This document shows, in pieces, positions 27,217-34,675 of a stretch of DNA of 34,675 nt. How positions within the stretch are numbered: the first letter of the stretch is position 1; the number at the start of each line of letters is the position of its first letter. This stretch comes from a bacterium (GTDB lineage Bacteria; Bdellovibrionota; FAC87; UBA2466), in contig RFNT01000222.1 of the NCBI GenBank assembly GCA_009927045.1, positions 1 to 34,675 of the forward strand. The letters run 5' to 3'. The notes beneath the pieces were generated by a model. It was not told the origin of the DNA. It was given only the letters and a program-made list of their open reading frames with translations, and did not search any database. The position numbers were made by a program, and so were the translations under genes.

Positions 27217-27792
27217 GCTCTTTTTATAATCCTGATGAGTGTTGGACTGGTTTCAAATCCGGTTCTGGGAGGCGAGAAAAAAATGAAAACTTCGGGCACT
27301 ACAGAAATTGCGACTTTGGCAGGCGGTTGTTTTTGGGGAATGGAGGAACTCGTTCGGAAATTACCCGGCGTTAAGGGAACTACCGTGGGGTACACCGGCG
27401 GCTCTACTTCTGGGCCGTCTTATGAAACGGTGAAAACAGGAAGCACGGGGCATGCGGAGTCCTTGCAAATTGAATTTGATCCTCAGCAGCTTTCGTATGA
27501 AAAACTCCTGCTCTTCTTTTTCAAAATTCATGATCCCACCACCCCCAATCGACAAGGCAATGATATTGGCAGTCAGTATCGGAGCGCTATTTTCTTTCAC
27601 TCTCCGGAGCAGAAAAAAATCGCTGAAACTGTGAAGGCCCGAGTGGAAGCTTCTGGAAAATGGAAGCGTCTTGTCGTCACGGAAATAGTCGCAGCATCGC
27701 CATTTTATCCTGCAGAGATTTATCATCAAAAGTACTTACAAAAAAATCCTGGCGGCTACACCTGTCACTATGTGAGAAACTATGACTTCTGA
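27205..27792 (+). CDS. msrA: Peptide methionine-S-sulfoxide reductase
   Basis: Reduces methionine-S-sulfoxide in oxidised proteins. The catalytic motif GGCFWGMEE is present (Cys42 counted from ATG 27205), with GYTGG, GHAESLQIEFDP, HDPTTPNRQGNDIGSQYRS and a C-terminal YTCHYV cysteine for recycling. Two starts are possible. ATG 27205 adds a signal-peptide-like stretch (ALFIILMSVGLVSNPVLG), predicting export, but lacks a ribosome site. ATG 27283 begins MKTSGTTEIATLAGG like a cytoplasmic MsrA and has GGGAGG about 10 bases upstream. The end overlaps the next gene by 11 bp. Confidence 0.94.
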   Translation: MNGKALFIILMSVGLVSNPVLGGEKKMKTSGTTEIATLAGGCFWGMEELVRKLPGVKGTTVGYTGGSTSGPSYETVKTGSTGHAESLQIEFDPQQLSYEKLLLFFFKIHDPTTPNRQGNDIGSQYRSAIFFHSPEQKKIAETVKARVEASGKWKRLVVTEIVAASPFYPAEIYHQKYLQKNPGGYTCHYVRNYDF

Positions 27793-28549
27793 TGGGTTCA
27801 TTGATGCCCATTGCCATCTAGCCGATCCCAGCTTTGATTCTGATTTTGAAGCAGTCATCCAACGTTCCCAAGCGGCGGGCGTTACCGGGTGGATTCAAGG
27901 AGGCGTGGGACCCGAGGATTGGAAAAAACAAAAAGTACTGCAAAAGCGACTCAAGCCCCACTGTTATTTGGCTTTTGGAGTACATCCCTGGTGGGCCTCT
28001 CAGGAGTCTGAGAGTTCCGTCGTGGCCGCTCTGAAAGTGTTAGAGCAGGAGCTACCGGAAGCTCACTTTTTGGGAGAATGTGGATTGGACCAGGCTCCGC
28101 GCTTTGCGAATAAAATCCAGTGGCAGCTTGAAGTGTTTCGTTTGCAATTGCTTTTGAATCAGACGTTCAAGAAACCCCTGATTCTCCATGTGGTTCAAGC
28201 ACACGCGGAGGCATTGAATGCGTTGAAGGGCCATTCGGGTTCTGGAGGCATCGTGCATGCGTTTTCTGAAGGAAAAGAAGTTTTAAAAAAATACCTCGAT
28301 TTGGGTTTTTTAATCTCAGTGGGAGGAGCCGTTACCCGGCCAGGCTACCGAAAACTGAAAGAGGTCCTTCAAATGATTCCCCTCGATCGCTTAGTAGTGG
28401 AAACGGATGCTCCGGATCAGACGCCCTTACTTGAAAACTTGAACCGAGAATCACGCAATGAACCCTGCTACTTAGTGGGAATTGCGAATGTTTTAGCGCA
28501 AACTCGCGGGGGGCTTTCCGGGGACCGAACTTTTATGGAAATCCACTGA
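27782..28549 (+). CDS. TatD-family metal-dependent deoxyribonuclease
   Basis: TIM-barrel metal hydrolase of the amidohydrolase superfamily; TatD proteins are 3'-5' DNA exonucleases involved in DNA quality control. Metal ligands are visible: DAHCHL (His10, His12), GECGLD glutamate, HVVQAH histidine, HAFS histidine and ETDAP aspartate. Length of 255 is normal. It starts inside the end of msrA (11 bp overlap), so translation is coupled. A role in repair under oxidative stress together with MsrA is a positional inference. Confidence 0.9.
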   Translation: MTSDGFIDAHCHLADPSFDSDFEAVIQRSQAAGVTGWIQGGVGPEDWKKQKVLQKRLKPHCYLAFGVHPWWASQESESSVVAALKVLEQELPEAHFLGECGLDQAPRFANKIQWQLEVFRLQLLLNQTFKKPLILHVVQAHAEALNALKGHSGSGGIVHAFSEGKEVLKKYLDLGFLISVGGAVTRPGYRKLKEVLQMIPLDRLVVETDAPDQTPLLENLNRESRNEPCYLVGIANVLAQTRGGLSGDRTFMEIH

Positions 28550-28601
28550 AAACTTGCGCCAGCTCCTTGCATCTTCGTGAGAGGCGCGCTAATGACTCCC
28601 C

Positions 28602-29438
28602 ATGCAAACCCCTTCAGAGCGCTATAAACTCCATCGTCGTTTCGACCGCATGGGACGTCTCATCGGCGATGAGAAAATGGCAGCACTTTTCAACAGCCAC
28701 GTCATGATCATTGGGGTCGGAGGCGTTGGGTCTTGGTCGGCGGAATCTATTGCTCGCTCAGGCATTGGGACCATCACGCTCGTAGATTTCGACGAAATTT
28801 GTGTCACAAACTTTAATCGCCAGCTTCACGCTTTGGATCGCACGGTGGGCTCACAAAAAGTAGATGTGATGGCTGAACGGCTTCAAAAAATCAATCCAGC
28901 AGCCAAAATCAAGCCCATTCCCCAGTTTTACAACGCTGAATCCAGCCAAAGTATTTTTGAAACCACTCCTGACTACGTGATTGATGCCATTGATAATGTC
29001 ACTGCAAAGTGCCACCTTCTGGCTTTTTGCCGGGAAAAGAAAATCCCGGTCATTACCTGCACGGGTTCCGGGGGGCGCTTAGATCCGACCGCAATTCAAG
29101 TGGCGGACTTAGCATTTACAACAGTGGATCCGTTGGCTCGAGCACTGCGAGGAATTCTTCGAGAGAAATATGCCTTCTCTCGTAATGAAAAAGAAACGTT
29201 CGGGATCCCCGCAGTGTACTCCACTGAGCCCGCGCTGGAGCCTCGTGAATTGCATTACGACGAAGGCAAAGGATTTCAATGTGTGTGCCCTCAAGGCGAT
29301 AATCCTTATTTCCAGTGCGAAAATCGGAATGTTATTATGGGCAATGCAAGTTTTGTAACCGGGGCTTTTGGGCTAGTAGCTGCTTCTTTTGTTATTCGCG
29401 CCTTGTTGGCTTCGGCTTCGGAAACACGGGTTGAGTAG
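28602..29438 (+). CDS. tcdA: tRNA threonylcarbamoyladenosine dehydratase
   Basis: E1-like enzyme that cyclises t6A37 in ANN-decoding tRNAs to ct6A using ATP. The nucleotide-binding GVGGVGS (38-44) is followed by VDFDEICVTNFNRQ, the E1/ThiF-type Asp-Asn-Arg pattern. SGGRLDPTAIQVADL and the end GAFGLVAASFVIRALL are typical of TcdA/CsdL. It follows the tatD gene by 52 bp. The last 47 bp overlap the end of hrpB on the other strand. Confidence 0.93.
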   Translation: MQTPSERYKLHRRFDRMGRLIGDEKMAALFNSHVMIIGVGGVGSWSAESIARSGIGTITLVDFDEICVTNFNRQLHALDRTVGSQKVDVMAERLQKINPAAKIKPIPQFYNAESSQSIFETTPDYVIDAIDNVTAKCHLLAFCREKKIPVITCTGSGGRLDPTAIQVADLAFTTVDPLARALRGILREKYAFSRNEKETFGIPAVYSTEPALEPRELHYDEGKGFQCVCPQGDNPYFQCENRNVIMGNASFVTGAFGLVAASFVIRALLASASETRVE

Positions 29439-31890
29439 TATCGTCGGGCCAAGCATGCCTGGGATATTTTCGTGAGAGCTCTTTTTTAATCTGCGGGTAA
29501 TGATTCTTCCAGAAACTGTCCAAATCCTGGGTTACTTGAATAGCGCGCTGATTGGGCGCTAAGAGATGCAGGGTAATGGGGCGCTGGCCGTTCATCAGGT
29601 GCGGGGTTCGGGTCCATCCAAAAAAATCCTGTAATCGAGACTCAATCCATGGGCCCCTGTCCAAGGGGTAGTGAATCAGCACTTTTCGCCCATTGGGAAG
29701 ACTGAGGCTGCTAGGACACAGTTTTTCGATTAGAGCCACTTGGTCTTTTAGAAGAAAGCGTGGGAGGTGCGCACTCCAATCAAAACTTTTAAAAGCAGCC
29801 ACCGAGAGTTCATCCCAGTCGTGCTGCTCAATCGCTTCCCAGAGTGCCGAGGGCAGCAGGGTTTCGCCCCAGGTTTGTGCAGCAAGAATGCTGCGGCTGA
29901 TCAAAGTCTCAATAGCTTCTTTGGCGTGGAAATGCGCGAGAAGTTCAATCCATCCATGCCATTCAACGATTTGCATTCCTTCTTTTCCAGTGGCCTGTTT
30001 CAAAAAGAACCGCAGGGCCTCAGGAGAATTCCGAGCAGGAGTTTGAGTTTCCTCCAGAATAATTTTTCCGTATTGGAGTGCCATTTGTGAAAAGACTCGC
30101 TCTTTATCAGCAGCCCAAATGAAAGACGCTGTCTCCTGAAGGAGACCGCCTTCGATATTCAGAAGGTCCGCAGCATCTATAGCCAGGAGGGATCTTGCAT
30201 GAGTTCGGTTGGAACCAGAAGCACGTGAAGATTCCTGTACATCCAAAATGAGGTAAGTGTCATGGGCTTCTGTAAACGCCGTGGAAGGTACTTGAACGGT
30301 GCCCCCAAGAGCCAAAACTAAATCCAGAGGGGATCCCGCTATCCGAGAGGTAGAAGTCTGCTTTCGCTTTTGAGCCACTCGGTCTGGGAAAGCTTTCAAT
30401 ACAGCTTGAGGAAGTCTCTCGGGATGTTGTGAGGAGACTTCCCAATTGGGAAATAGGCGTCGGTACTGTTCCAAGGATCGCTGAGAAGAAAATGCTAGAG
30501 GGCTTTTCACGCTATCTTCGGTATTGAGATCTTCCAACTGGCCTTCCGAAATTTTGGCACTTAACCGTAAAGCGGGCTCCAGACAGCCCAGTTCTTGAGC
30601 TTCCAGTAACAGTTTTGAAAGCCTCGGGTGGGCTGGGATCTGACTCATTTTTTTTCCAAGTGCTGTGAGCGGCCCCTTCAATGCTGGAGTTGCTCCTAGA
30701 AGGAACAAAAGTTCTTCTGCTGCATGGAGCGATTCTGCAGAGGGAGATTCCAGCCAACTGAAGGTCGGAGAATGAAGAACCCCGAGTGTCTTGAGTTCTA
30801 AGACCGTTTGAGCAAGATCCGATCGTAAAATTTCGGGAATTGTGAAAGAAGCGCGTGTTTCGTAATCATGCTGAGAAAACAAGCGAACACAGCGCCCCGG
30901 GCCCGTGCGTGCAGCTCTTCCTGCGCGCTGCTGGGCGGAAGCTTTGCTGATAGTTCTCAGCTTTAAGGACGGCAACCCAGTCCACCAAGAAAACCCAGCT
31001 TGTTTTTCTAGTCCGCTATCAATGACGTTGGAAACCCCTTCTACCGTGAGTGAGCTCTCTGCCAAATTCGTGGAGAGAATGATTTTCCGGCGGGTCTGAG
31101 GGCTTAAGGCCCGAGCCTGCTCTTCAGAGGTCAACTCTCCATACAAAGGTAAAACAGAGAATGCTCTGAGTGCCGGGTGCTTGGAAAGTTGGGCGTGGCT
31201 TTTTCTGATTTCAGCTTTGCCGGGTAAAAAAACGAGAAAATCTCCAGTCGTTTTTTCTGGATTCATTTGAAGAATTGCATTTTGAACTTGGAGCTCTAAA
31301 CTTTTTTCTCTCGGAGAGGGTAAGTATTCAATACTCAGAGGAAATGGGGGGGATTCCAGCTCTAAACACACGGAATCGGGAAGAAACTGTTCTAGTTCGT
31401 GGGTCGCTAAAGTAGCGGACATCACCACTAGCTTGAGATCCGGTCGCGAAGTCGCTTGAAGGTGCCGAAGCACGCTCAAAGCGATATCCGAATGAATGTG
31501 CCGCTCATGGAACTCATCGAGAATGACGATTCCCACTGAACCGAGCTTCGGATCTCCCAAGAGAAGCCGCGTGAACATCCCTTCCGTGAGGAACTTCAAT
31601 CGCGTTCGAGGAGAAGTTTTGTTTTCAAATCGAAAGTGGTACCCCACTGTTTGGCCAATGGGCTCTCCCATTTCTTCAGCTACTCGCAAAGCCGAATACT
31701 TAGCAGCGACTCGCCGAGGTTCTAGAACCCAAATTTCTTTTCCGGGCTCCATCGCAGGTGATTGGAGGAGTGCTGGAGGAACTCGCGTGGTTTTTCCCGA
31801 GCCAGGGCTTGCTTTCAGAATAATATTTTTATGAGCTTGAACACTGTCCAAGAGTTTGGGAAGAAGGGAATCAATAGGCAGGGAAACCAT
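29392..31890 (-). CDS. hrpB: ATP-dependent RNA helicase HrpB
   Basis: DEAH-box helicase. Walker A ASPGSGKT (27-34), DEFH (125-128), SAT in VVMSATL, and motif VI QQRAGRAARTGPG. The HrpB-specific C-terminal domain is recognisable by HYPLDRGPWIESRLQDFFG and the PRHAWPDD tail. At 832 residues it has full length. Its cellular role is poorly known in most bacteria. I chose ATG 31890, giving MVSLPIDSLLP as the family opens; GTG 31899 is an alternative. No ribosome site is obvious. The ATG lies within the same CCATGG as the divergent rluA-type gene. Its 3' end overlaps tcdA by 47 bp. Confidence 0.93.
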   Translation of the reverse strand: MVSLPIDSLLPKLLDSVQAHKNIILKASPGSGKTTRVPPALLQSPAMEPGKEIWVLEPRRVAAKYSALRVAEEMGEPIGQTVGYHFRFENKTSPRTRLKFLTEGMFTRLLLGDPKLGSVGIVILDEFHERHIHSDIALSVLRHLQATSRPDLKLVVMSATLATHELEQFLPDSVCLELESPPFPLSIEYLPSPREKSLELQVQNAILQMNPEKTTGDFLVFLPGKAEIRKSHAQLSKHPALRAFSVLPLYGELTSEEQARALSPQTRRKIILSTNLAESSLTVEGVSNVIDSGLEKQAGFSWWTGLPSLKLRTISKASAQQRAGRAARTGPGRCVRLFSQHDYETRASFTIPEILRSDLAQTVLELKTLGVLHSPTFSWLESPSAESLHAAEELLFLLGATPALKGPLTALGKKMSQIPAHPRLSKLLLEAQELGCLEPALRLSAKISEGQLEDLNTEDSVKSPLAFSSQRSLEQYRRLFPNWEVSSQHPERLPQAVLKAFPDRVAQKRKQTSTSRIAGSPLDLVLALGGTVQVPSTAFTEAHDTYLILDVQESSRASGSNRTHARSLLAIDAADLLNIEGGLLQETASFIWAADKERVFSQMALQYGKIILEETQTPARNSPEALRFFLKQATGKEGMQIVEWHGWIELLAHFHAKEAIETLISRSILAAQTWGETLLPSALWEAIEQHDWDELSVAAFKSFDWSAHLPRFLLKDQVALIEKLCPSSLSLPNGRKVLIHYPLDRGPWIESRLQDFFGWTRTPHLMNGQRPITLHLLAPNQRAIQVTQDLDSFWKNHYPQIKKELSRKYPRHAWPDDTTQPVFPKPKPTRRE

Positions 31891-32581
31891 GGACGCCACT
31901 GTAACTGAAATGCAAGTATTTGAAAATAATAACTTTTTATGTGTTGATAAGCGCCCGGGCTTTTTAACGGTCCCTTCACGGTGGGGAGCCCAAGACCCTA
32001 GGCCATGCGAACTGATCGATTGGAGTCAAAAAAAACAGATTCACCTTTGGCCCATCCATCGTTTAGATGAAGAAGTGAGCGGAGTGCTCTTGTTTGCGAA
32101 AACACCAGAAGCGCACCGCACCGCCAATCGATGGTTTGAACACCATCAGATCCAAAAGACCTATGAAGCTCTTACCGCCTCTGCCAAAGCTCCCTGGACT
32201 CCGGAAAAAATGGAAGTGTGGAAAAGTCATTTGCTTCGAGGGAAAAAACGAGCGTATGAAAAGCCCTTTGGAAAAGAGGCTATCACCGAAGCGGTTCTTC
32301 AGAGCCAGACGTCTTCCACTCCTTCGGGATGCAGTCTCTGGCGATTGTCTCCACTCACCGGACGTGCGCATCAGCTCCGCTATGAACTCAGCAAACGAGA
32401 ATTGCCGATTCTTGGAGATAGCCTCTACGGGTCTCAGAAAAATTTTTCAGTCCCCCAAGCTATTGCTTTACGGGCTGTAGAGCTCAACTTATCAAAATGT
32501 CCTGAAGCTGCGTCTTTAGGATTGCCCCAACGACTTCAAGTCAAAGGATTGTTAGAATGGTCACTCGGCTCAGCCAATTAA
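31889..32581 (+). CDS. RluA-family pseudouridine synthase
   Basis: Isomerises uridine to pseudouridine in rRNA or tRNA. Motif II is HRLDEEVSG, with catalytic Asp60; most relatives have HRLDxxTSG, and here Val replaces Thr. The PLTGRAHQLRYEL and PILGDSLYG motifs complete the family pattern. No S4 domain is present, so it resembles the short RluA/TruC-type enzymes; the target position cannot be told. I chose ATG 31889 because AGGG lies five bases upstream. The end overlaps the dus gene by 25 bp. Confidence 0.87.
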   Translation: MDATVTEMQVFENNNFLCVDKRPGFLTVPSRWGAQDPRPCELIDWSQKKQIHLWPIHRLDEEVSGVLLFAKTPEAHRTANRWFEHHQIQKTYEALTASAKAPWTPEKMEVWKSHLLRGKKRAYEKPFGKEAITEAVLQSQTSSTPSGCSLWRLSPLTGRAHQLRYELSKRELPILGDSLYGSQKNFSVPQAIALRAVELNLSKCPEAASLGLPQRLQVKGLLEWSLGSAN

Positions 32582-33609
32582 AAGTCGATTTTCCGTTCAT
32601 GGTAGCCCCCATGGTGGGGCTCTCTCATGTAGCGTTTCGAGAACTCATTCGAGCCTACACTCCAGAAGCCATCACTCCGCTTTTGTTTACGGAAATGCTT
32701 TCAAGTCGTCGACTGCCCAGTGAACGTTTGGAACGTGCTGAAAACTTATTTGTGGCTGAAAATGAAAGAGGTCTCGTTCCCCAGATTCTAGGCAATGAAG
32801 AGCGGTTCATTGCTCCTAGTATCGAAAAACTCATGGCTCTCAATCCTTGGGGCATTGATATCAACATGGGCTGCCCGAAGAAAAAAACGCTTTCTCATAA
32901 TTGGGGCGTTCTACTCCTGGGGGATAAAGACTATGCCGCCGATGTCGTTCGAGTTACAAAAAAATATTGTAATGTCCCAGTGAGTGTCAAATTGAGAGCA
33001 GGCTTGGGGGATTCAATTGATCTCGACTATCTCCACGCGTTTACGGATGCGTTGGAAGCAGCGGGGGCGGATTGGATGACCATCCATTGCCGGGCAAGCC
33101 GTCAAAAGCACCGAGGACAGGCCGATTGGGAAATCCTTCAGACACTGTCTCAGCGGAGAAATATTCCTATCGTTGCGAATGGGGATATCCAAACTGCACA
33201 AGACGCCCTTCGCTTGATTACGGAATTTGGAGTGGATGGGGCCATGATTGCGAGAGCTGCTACTGCACGCCCTTGGATTCTATGGCAAATTGCTCACCAG
33301 CTTGGGGAAGGTGCTCCCGCACGAGGGCGGGATTTAGTGAACCCTCCGACAACTCCGGAAGAGGAAGGCCGGGAGTATTTTCAGGCCGTTTTAAGATTTG
33401 CCTTTATGCTAGAAAAATACTTCGGAAAGTCTCCCGAGAGTCTGCAGCGCCTCAAGTTTTATATTGGAGTGAGTTCTCCTTGGCTGCCGTATGGCCATCA
33501 CTTTTGGAAAACGATTTACTCATCACGAGAAATGGATGAGGCCGTGGACCGAATTGCAAGTTATGCAACTCAATATCCACAGCCTCTTCGGAGCCGCGTC
33601 AGTCACTAG
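32557..33609 (+). CDS. dus: tRNA-dihydrouridine synthase
   Basis: FMN enzyme that reduces uridine to dihydrouridine in tRNA D-loops. The family pattern is clear: FMVAPMVGLSHVAFREL near the N-terminus, DINMGCPKKK with catalytic Cys106, VSVKLRAG, IHCRASRQKHRG, IVANGDI and GAMIARAA. After the Cys the usual Val/Gly-rich segment reads TLSHNWGVLLLGD, slightly divergent. It resembles DusB most, but assignment to A, B or C is unsure. Start ATG 32557 lies inside the pseudouridine synthase gene, so the two RNA-modification enzymes form one translational unit. The stop is three bases from that of the convergent coiled-coil gene. Confidence 0.92.
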   Translation: MVTRLSQLKVDFPFMVAPMVGLSHVAFRELIRAYTPEAITPLLFTEMLSSRRLPSERLERAENLFVAENERGLVPQILGNEERFIAPSIEKLMALNPWGIDINMGCPKKKTLSHNWGVLLLGDKDYAADVVRVTKKYCNVPVSVKLRAGLGDSIDLDYLHAFTDALEAAGADWMTIHCRASRQKHRGQADWEILQTLSQRRNIPIVANGDIQTAQDALRLITEFGVDGAMIARAATARPWILWQIAHQLGEGAPARGRDLVNPPTTPEEEGREYFQAVLRFAFMLEKYFGKSPESLQRLKFYIGVSSPWLPYGHHFWKTIYSSREMDEAVDRIASYATQYPQPLRSRVSH

Positions 33610-33612
33610 GGG

Positions 33613-34675
33613 TTATTTTTTCTTTTTAGCCGCTTTTTCTTGGGCCTTTCTCTCTGCTTCTATTCGTTTTTTCTCTTCGAGTTCTGCTTTTTTGCGAGCA
33701 GCTTCAGCTTCTTTCTCAGCTTTGATGCGAGCAGCTTCTTCAGCTTTGGCTCGAGCAGCTTCAGCTTTTTTACGAGCAGCCTCTGCTTCTTGAGCTTCTT
33801 TCTCAGCTTTTTTACGAGCAGCTTCTGCTTCTTTTGCTGCTTTTTCCTGAGCCTTTCTTTCAGCTTCTAATCGTTTCTTTTCTTCAGCTTCAGCTTTTTT
33901 ACGAGCAGCTTCAGCTTCTTTCTGAGCTTTCAGCTCAGCTGCTTTTCTTGCTTTCTCTGCAGCTTCTTCAGCTTTTTTACGAGCAATTTCTGCTTCGCGA
34001 GCTTCTTTTTCAGCCTTTTTGCGAGCAGCTTCAGCTTCTTTCTCTTGGCGTTTACGCTCCTGTTCAGCCTTTTTAGCTTCCTCTTGCTCTTTTTTAATTC
34101 GAGCTTTGGTGGCCTTTTCTTCTTGAGCTTTTTTGAGTTCATCGGCTTCTCGTGCTGCTTTTTCCCGAGCTAATCGGGCTTGCTCAGCTTCAACTGCTGA
34201 TTTGTTGGTAGCTTGTTGTGCCTGGGCTGCTTCTTTTTGAGCTTTCACTTCAGTCTGTTGAGCAGTCTTTTGGGCTGCCACTTCTTGTTGCGTGGCCTTT
34301 TTCAAATCAGCTTGCGCCTTTTGAGATTCTTTTTGAGCTTGTTTAGTTTCTTGGGTCGCTTGAGGGAGCGGGGGAATTCCTTTTTGAGTTACAGCTTCTA
34401 ACAGTTTTTGAGCTTGGTCGCCTTTTTGAGTTGCAACGGCTTTAGCACTTTCAGCTTCCTTTTCTTCTTTTTGTGCTTTTTGCTCAAGCTTCACAGCCGC
34501 TTTTTGTGTGGTGTTTGCTTGTTGTATCGCCGTTTTTAATTCTTGAGTGGCTTGGTTGGAATCCCGTTGCGCTTGTACACGTTCTTGCGTTAATAGGGAA
34601 AGCGGTTTGTCGGCTGCAGCGTCCGCTTGGGCTTTCGTAAGGGTGGCGGCGGCGGCAGCAGCGTCGTCTTGAGCT
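33613..34675 (-). CDS. Ala/Lys/Glu-rich coiled-coil protein (TolA-like repeats), N-terminus beyond right edge
   Basis: The frame is open to the right edge; the visible 353 codons begin mid-protein and an internal GTG at 34494 is not the start. The sequence is a continuous helix-forming repeat (AEAARKKAEKEA units) preceded by an Ala/Gln/Thr-rich part. It ends AAKKKK without any globular C-terminal domain, so it is not a complete TolA, whose third domain would follow. Two 27-residue blocks (EEKKR-I/L-EAERKAQEKAAK) are nearly identical, and the DNA is highly repetitive (TTTTTACGAGCAGC recurs several times). Probably a structural or envelope-spanning rod. Similarity searches will give many false hits because of composition. 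Confidence 0.75.
   Translation of the reverse strand, partial: AQDDAAAAAATLTKAQADAAADKPLSLLTQERVQAQRDSNQATQELKTAIQQANTTQKAAVKLEQKAQKEEKEAESAKAVATQKGDQAQKLLEAVTQKGIPPLPQATQETKQAQKESQKAQADLKKATQQEVAAQKTAQQTEVKAQKEAAQAQQATNKSAVEAEQARLAREKAAREADELKKAQEEKATKARIKKEQEEAKKAEQERKRQEKEAEAARKKAEKEAREAEIARKKAEEAAEKARKAAELKAQKEAEAARKKAEAEEKKRLEAERKAQEKAAKEAEAARKKAEKEAQEAEAARKKAEAARAKAEEAARIKAEKEAEAARKKAELEEKKRIEAERKAQEKAAKKKK

Noticed and set aside
27225-27230. Exact TATAAT inside the 5' end of msrA
   Set aside because: No acceptable -35 at 16-18 bp; kept only as a remote possibility for transcription of the shorter MsrA.
28550-28601. Possible sigma-54 site (TGCGCC and TTGC) before tcdA
   Set aside because: The -24 half lacks the invariant GG, so it does not meet the minimal consensus.
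33613-34494. Taking the coiled-coil gene as a complete TolA starting at 34494
   Set aside because: The codon at 34494 is an internal GTG, the frame stays open to the window edge, and the TolA C-terminal domain is missing.

Overview
This window reads as a dense chromosomal segment of a Gram-negative, proteobacteria-related bacterium. The best guess is a predatory or Bdellovibrionota/Oligoflexia-type lineage. That guess rests on the mix of very large Ig-like surface lipoproteins, a SWIB-domain protein with a histone-like lysine-rich tail, a lipoprotein with an eight-cysteine pattern, glutathione-linked formaldehyde oxidation, a good sigma-54-type promoter, and frequent GTG/TTG starts. The assignment is an inference; no rRNA or other phylogenetic marker was used. 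Coding density is very high. No tRNA, rRNA, CRISPR array, IS element or phage gene was recognised, and no gene-free stretch exceeds about 260 bases.

Layout. (1) 1-8223, minus: one giant surface lipoprotein of about 20 Ig-like domains with two LamG/concanavalin-like domains. It runs off the left edge and carries an apparent single-base frameshift near 4470. (2) 8392-10166, minus: overlapping operon bcp-pyrF-pyrE (peroxiredoxin and the last two steps of UMP synthesis). (3) 10252-11850, plus: a HAD phosphatase and a family-2 glycosyltransferase, convergent with a secreted permuted NlpC/P60 (YiiX-like) cysteine hydrolase at 11840-13066. (4) 13228-15176, plus: adhC-fghA, the glutathione-dependent formaldehyde oxidation pair. 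(5) 15177-17598, minus: dCMP deaminase, an unrecognised 377-residue protein, and an exported transglutaminase-like protein. (6) 17640-18439: a Smr-domain protein convergent with a DUF493 protein. (7) 18599-21972, plus: a sigma-54-like promoter in front of a 750-residue lipoprotein, a six-helix membrane protein and a small Cys-containing ORF with an unclear start. (8) 22016-24093, plus: ftsH translationally coupled to a tiny eight-cysteine lipoprotein, closed by a strong bidirectional terminator shared with the SWIB gene (minus). (9) 24604-29438: leuS (minus), then msrA, a tatD-family nuclease and tcdA (plus). (10) 29392-33609: hrpB helicase (minus), whose start codon overlaps that of an RluA-type pseudouridine synthase (plus), followed by a Dus dihydrouridine synthase. 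(11) 33613-34675, minus: C-terminal part of an Ala/Lys/Glu coiled-coil protein running off the right edge.

Most genes are housekeeping: nucleotide synthesis, tRNA charging and modification, proteolysis, oxidative and aldehyde stress. The accessory content is envelope-related: the Ig/LamG giant, the sigma-54-linked lipoprotein locus, and two exported cysteine-hydrolase-fold proteins. Five convergent gene pairs overlap, abut or are separated by only three bases, leaving no room for ordinary terminators. Two divergent pairs have almost no space between their start codons. The most unusual items are the alternating two-domain Ig repeat with its frameshift, the putative sigma-54 envelope locus, and the shared-ATG divergent pair at CCATGG (31887-31892).
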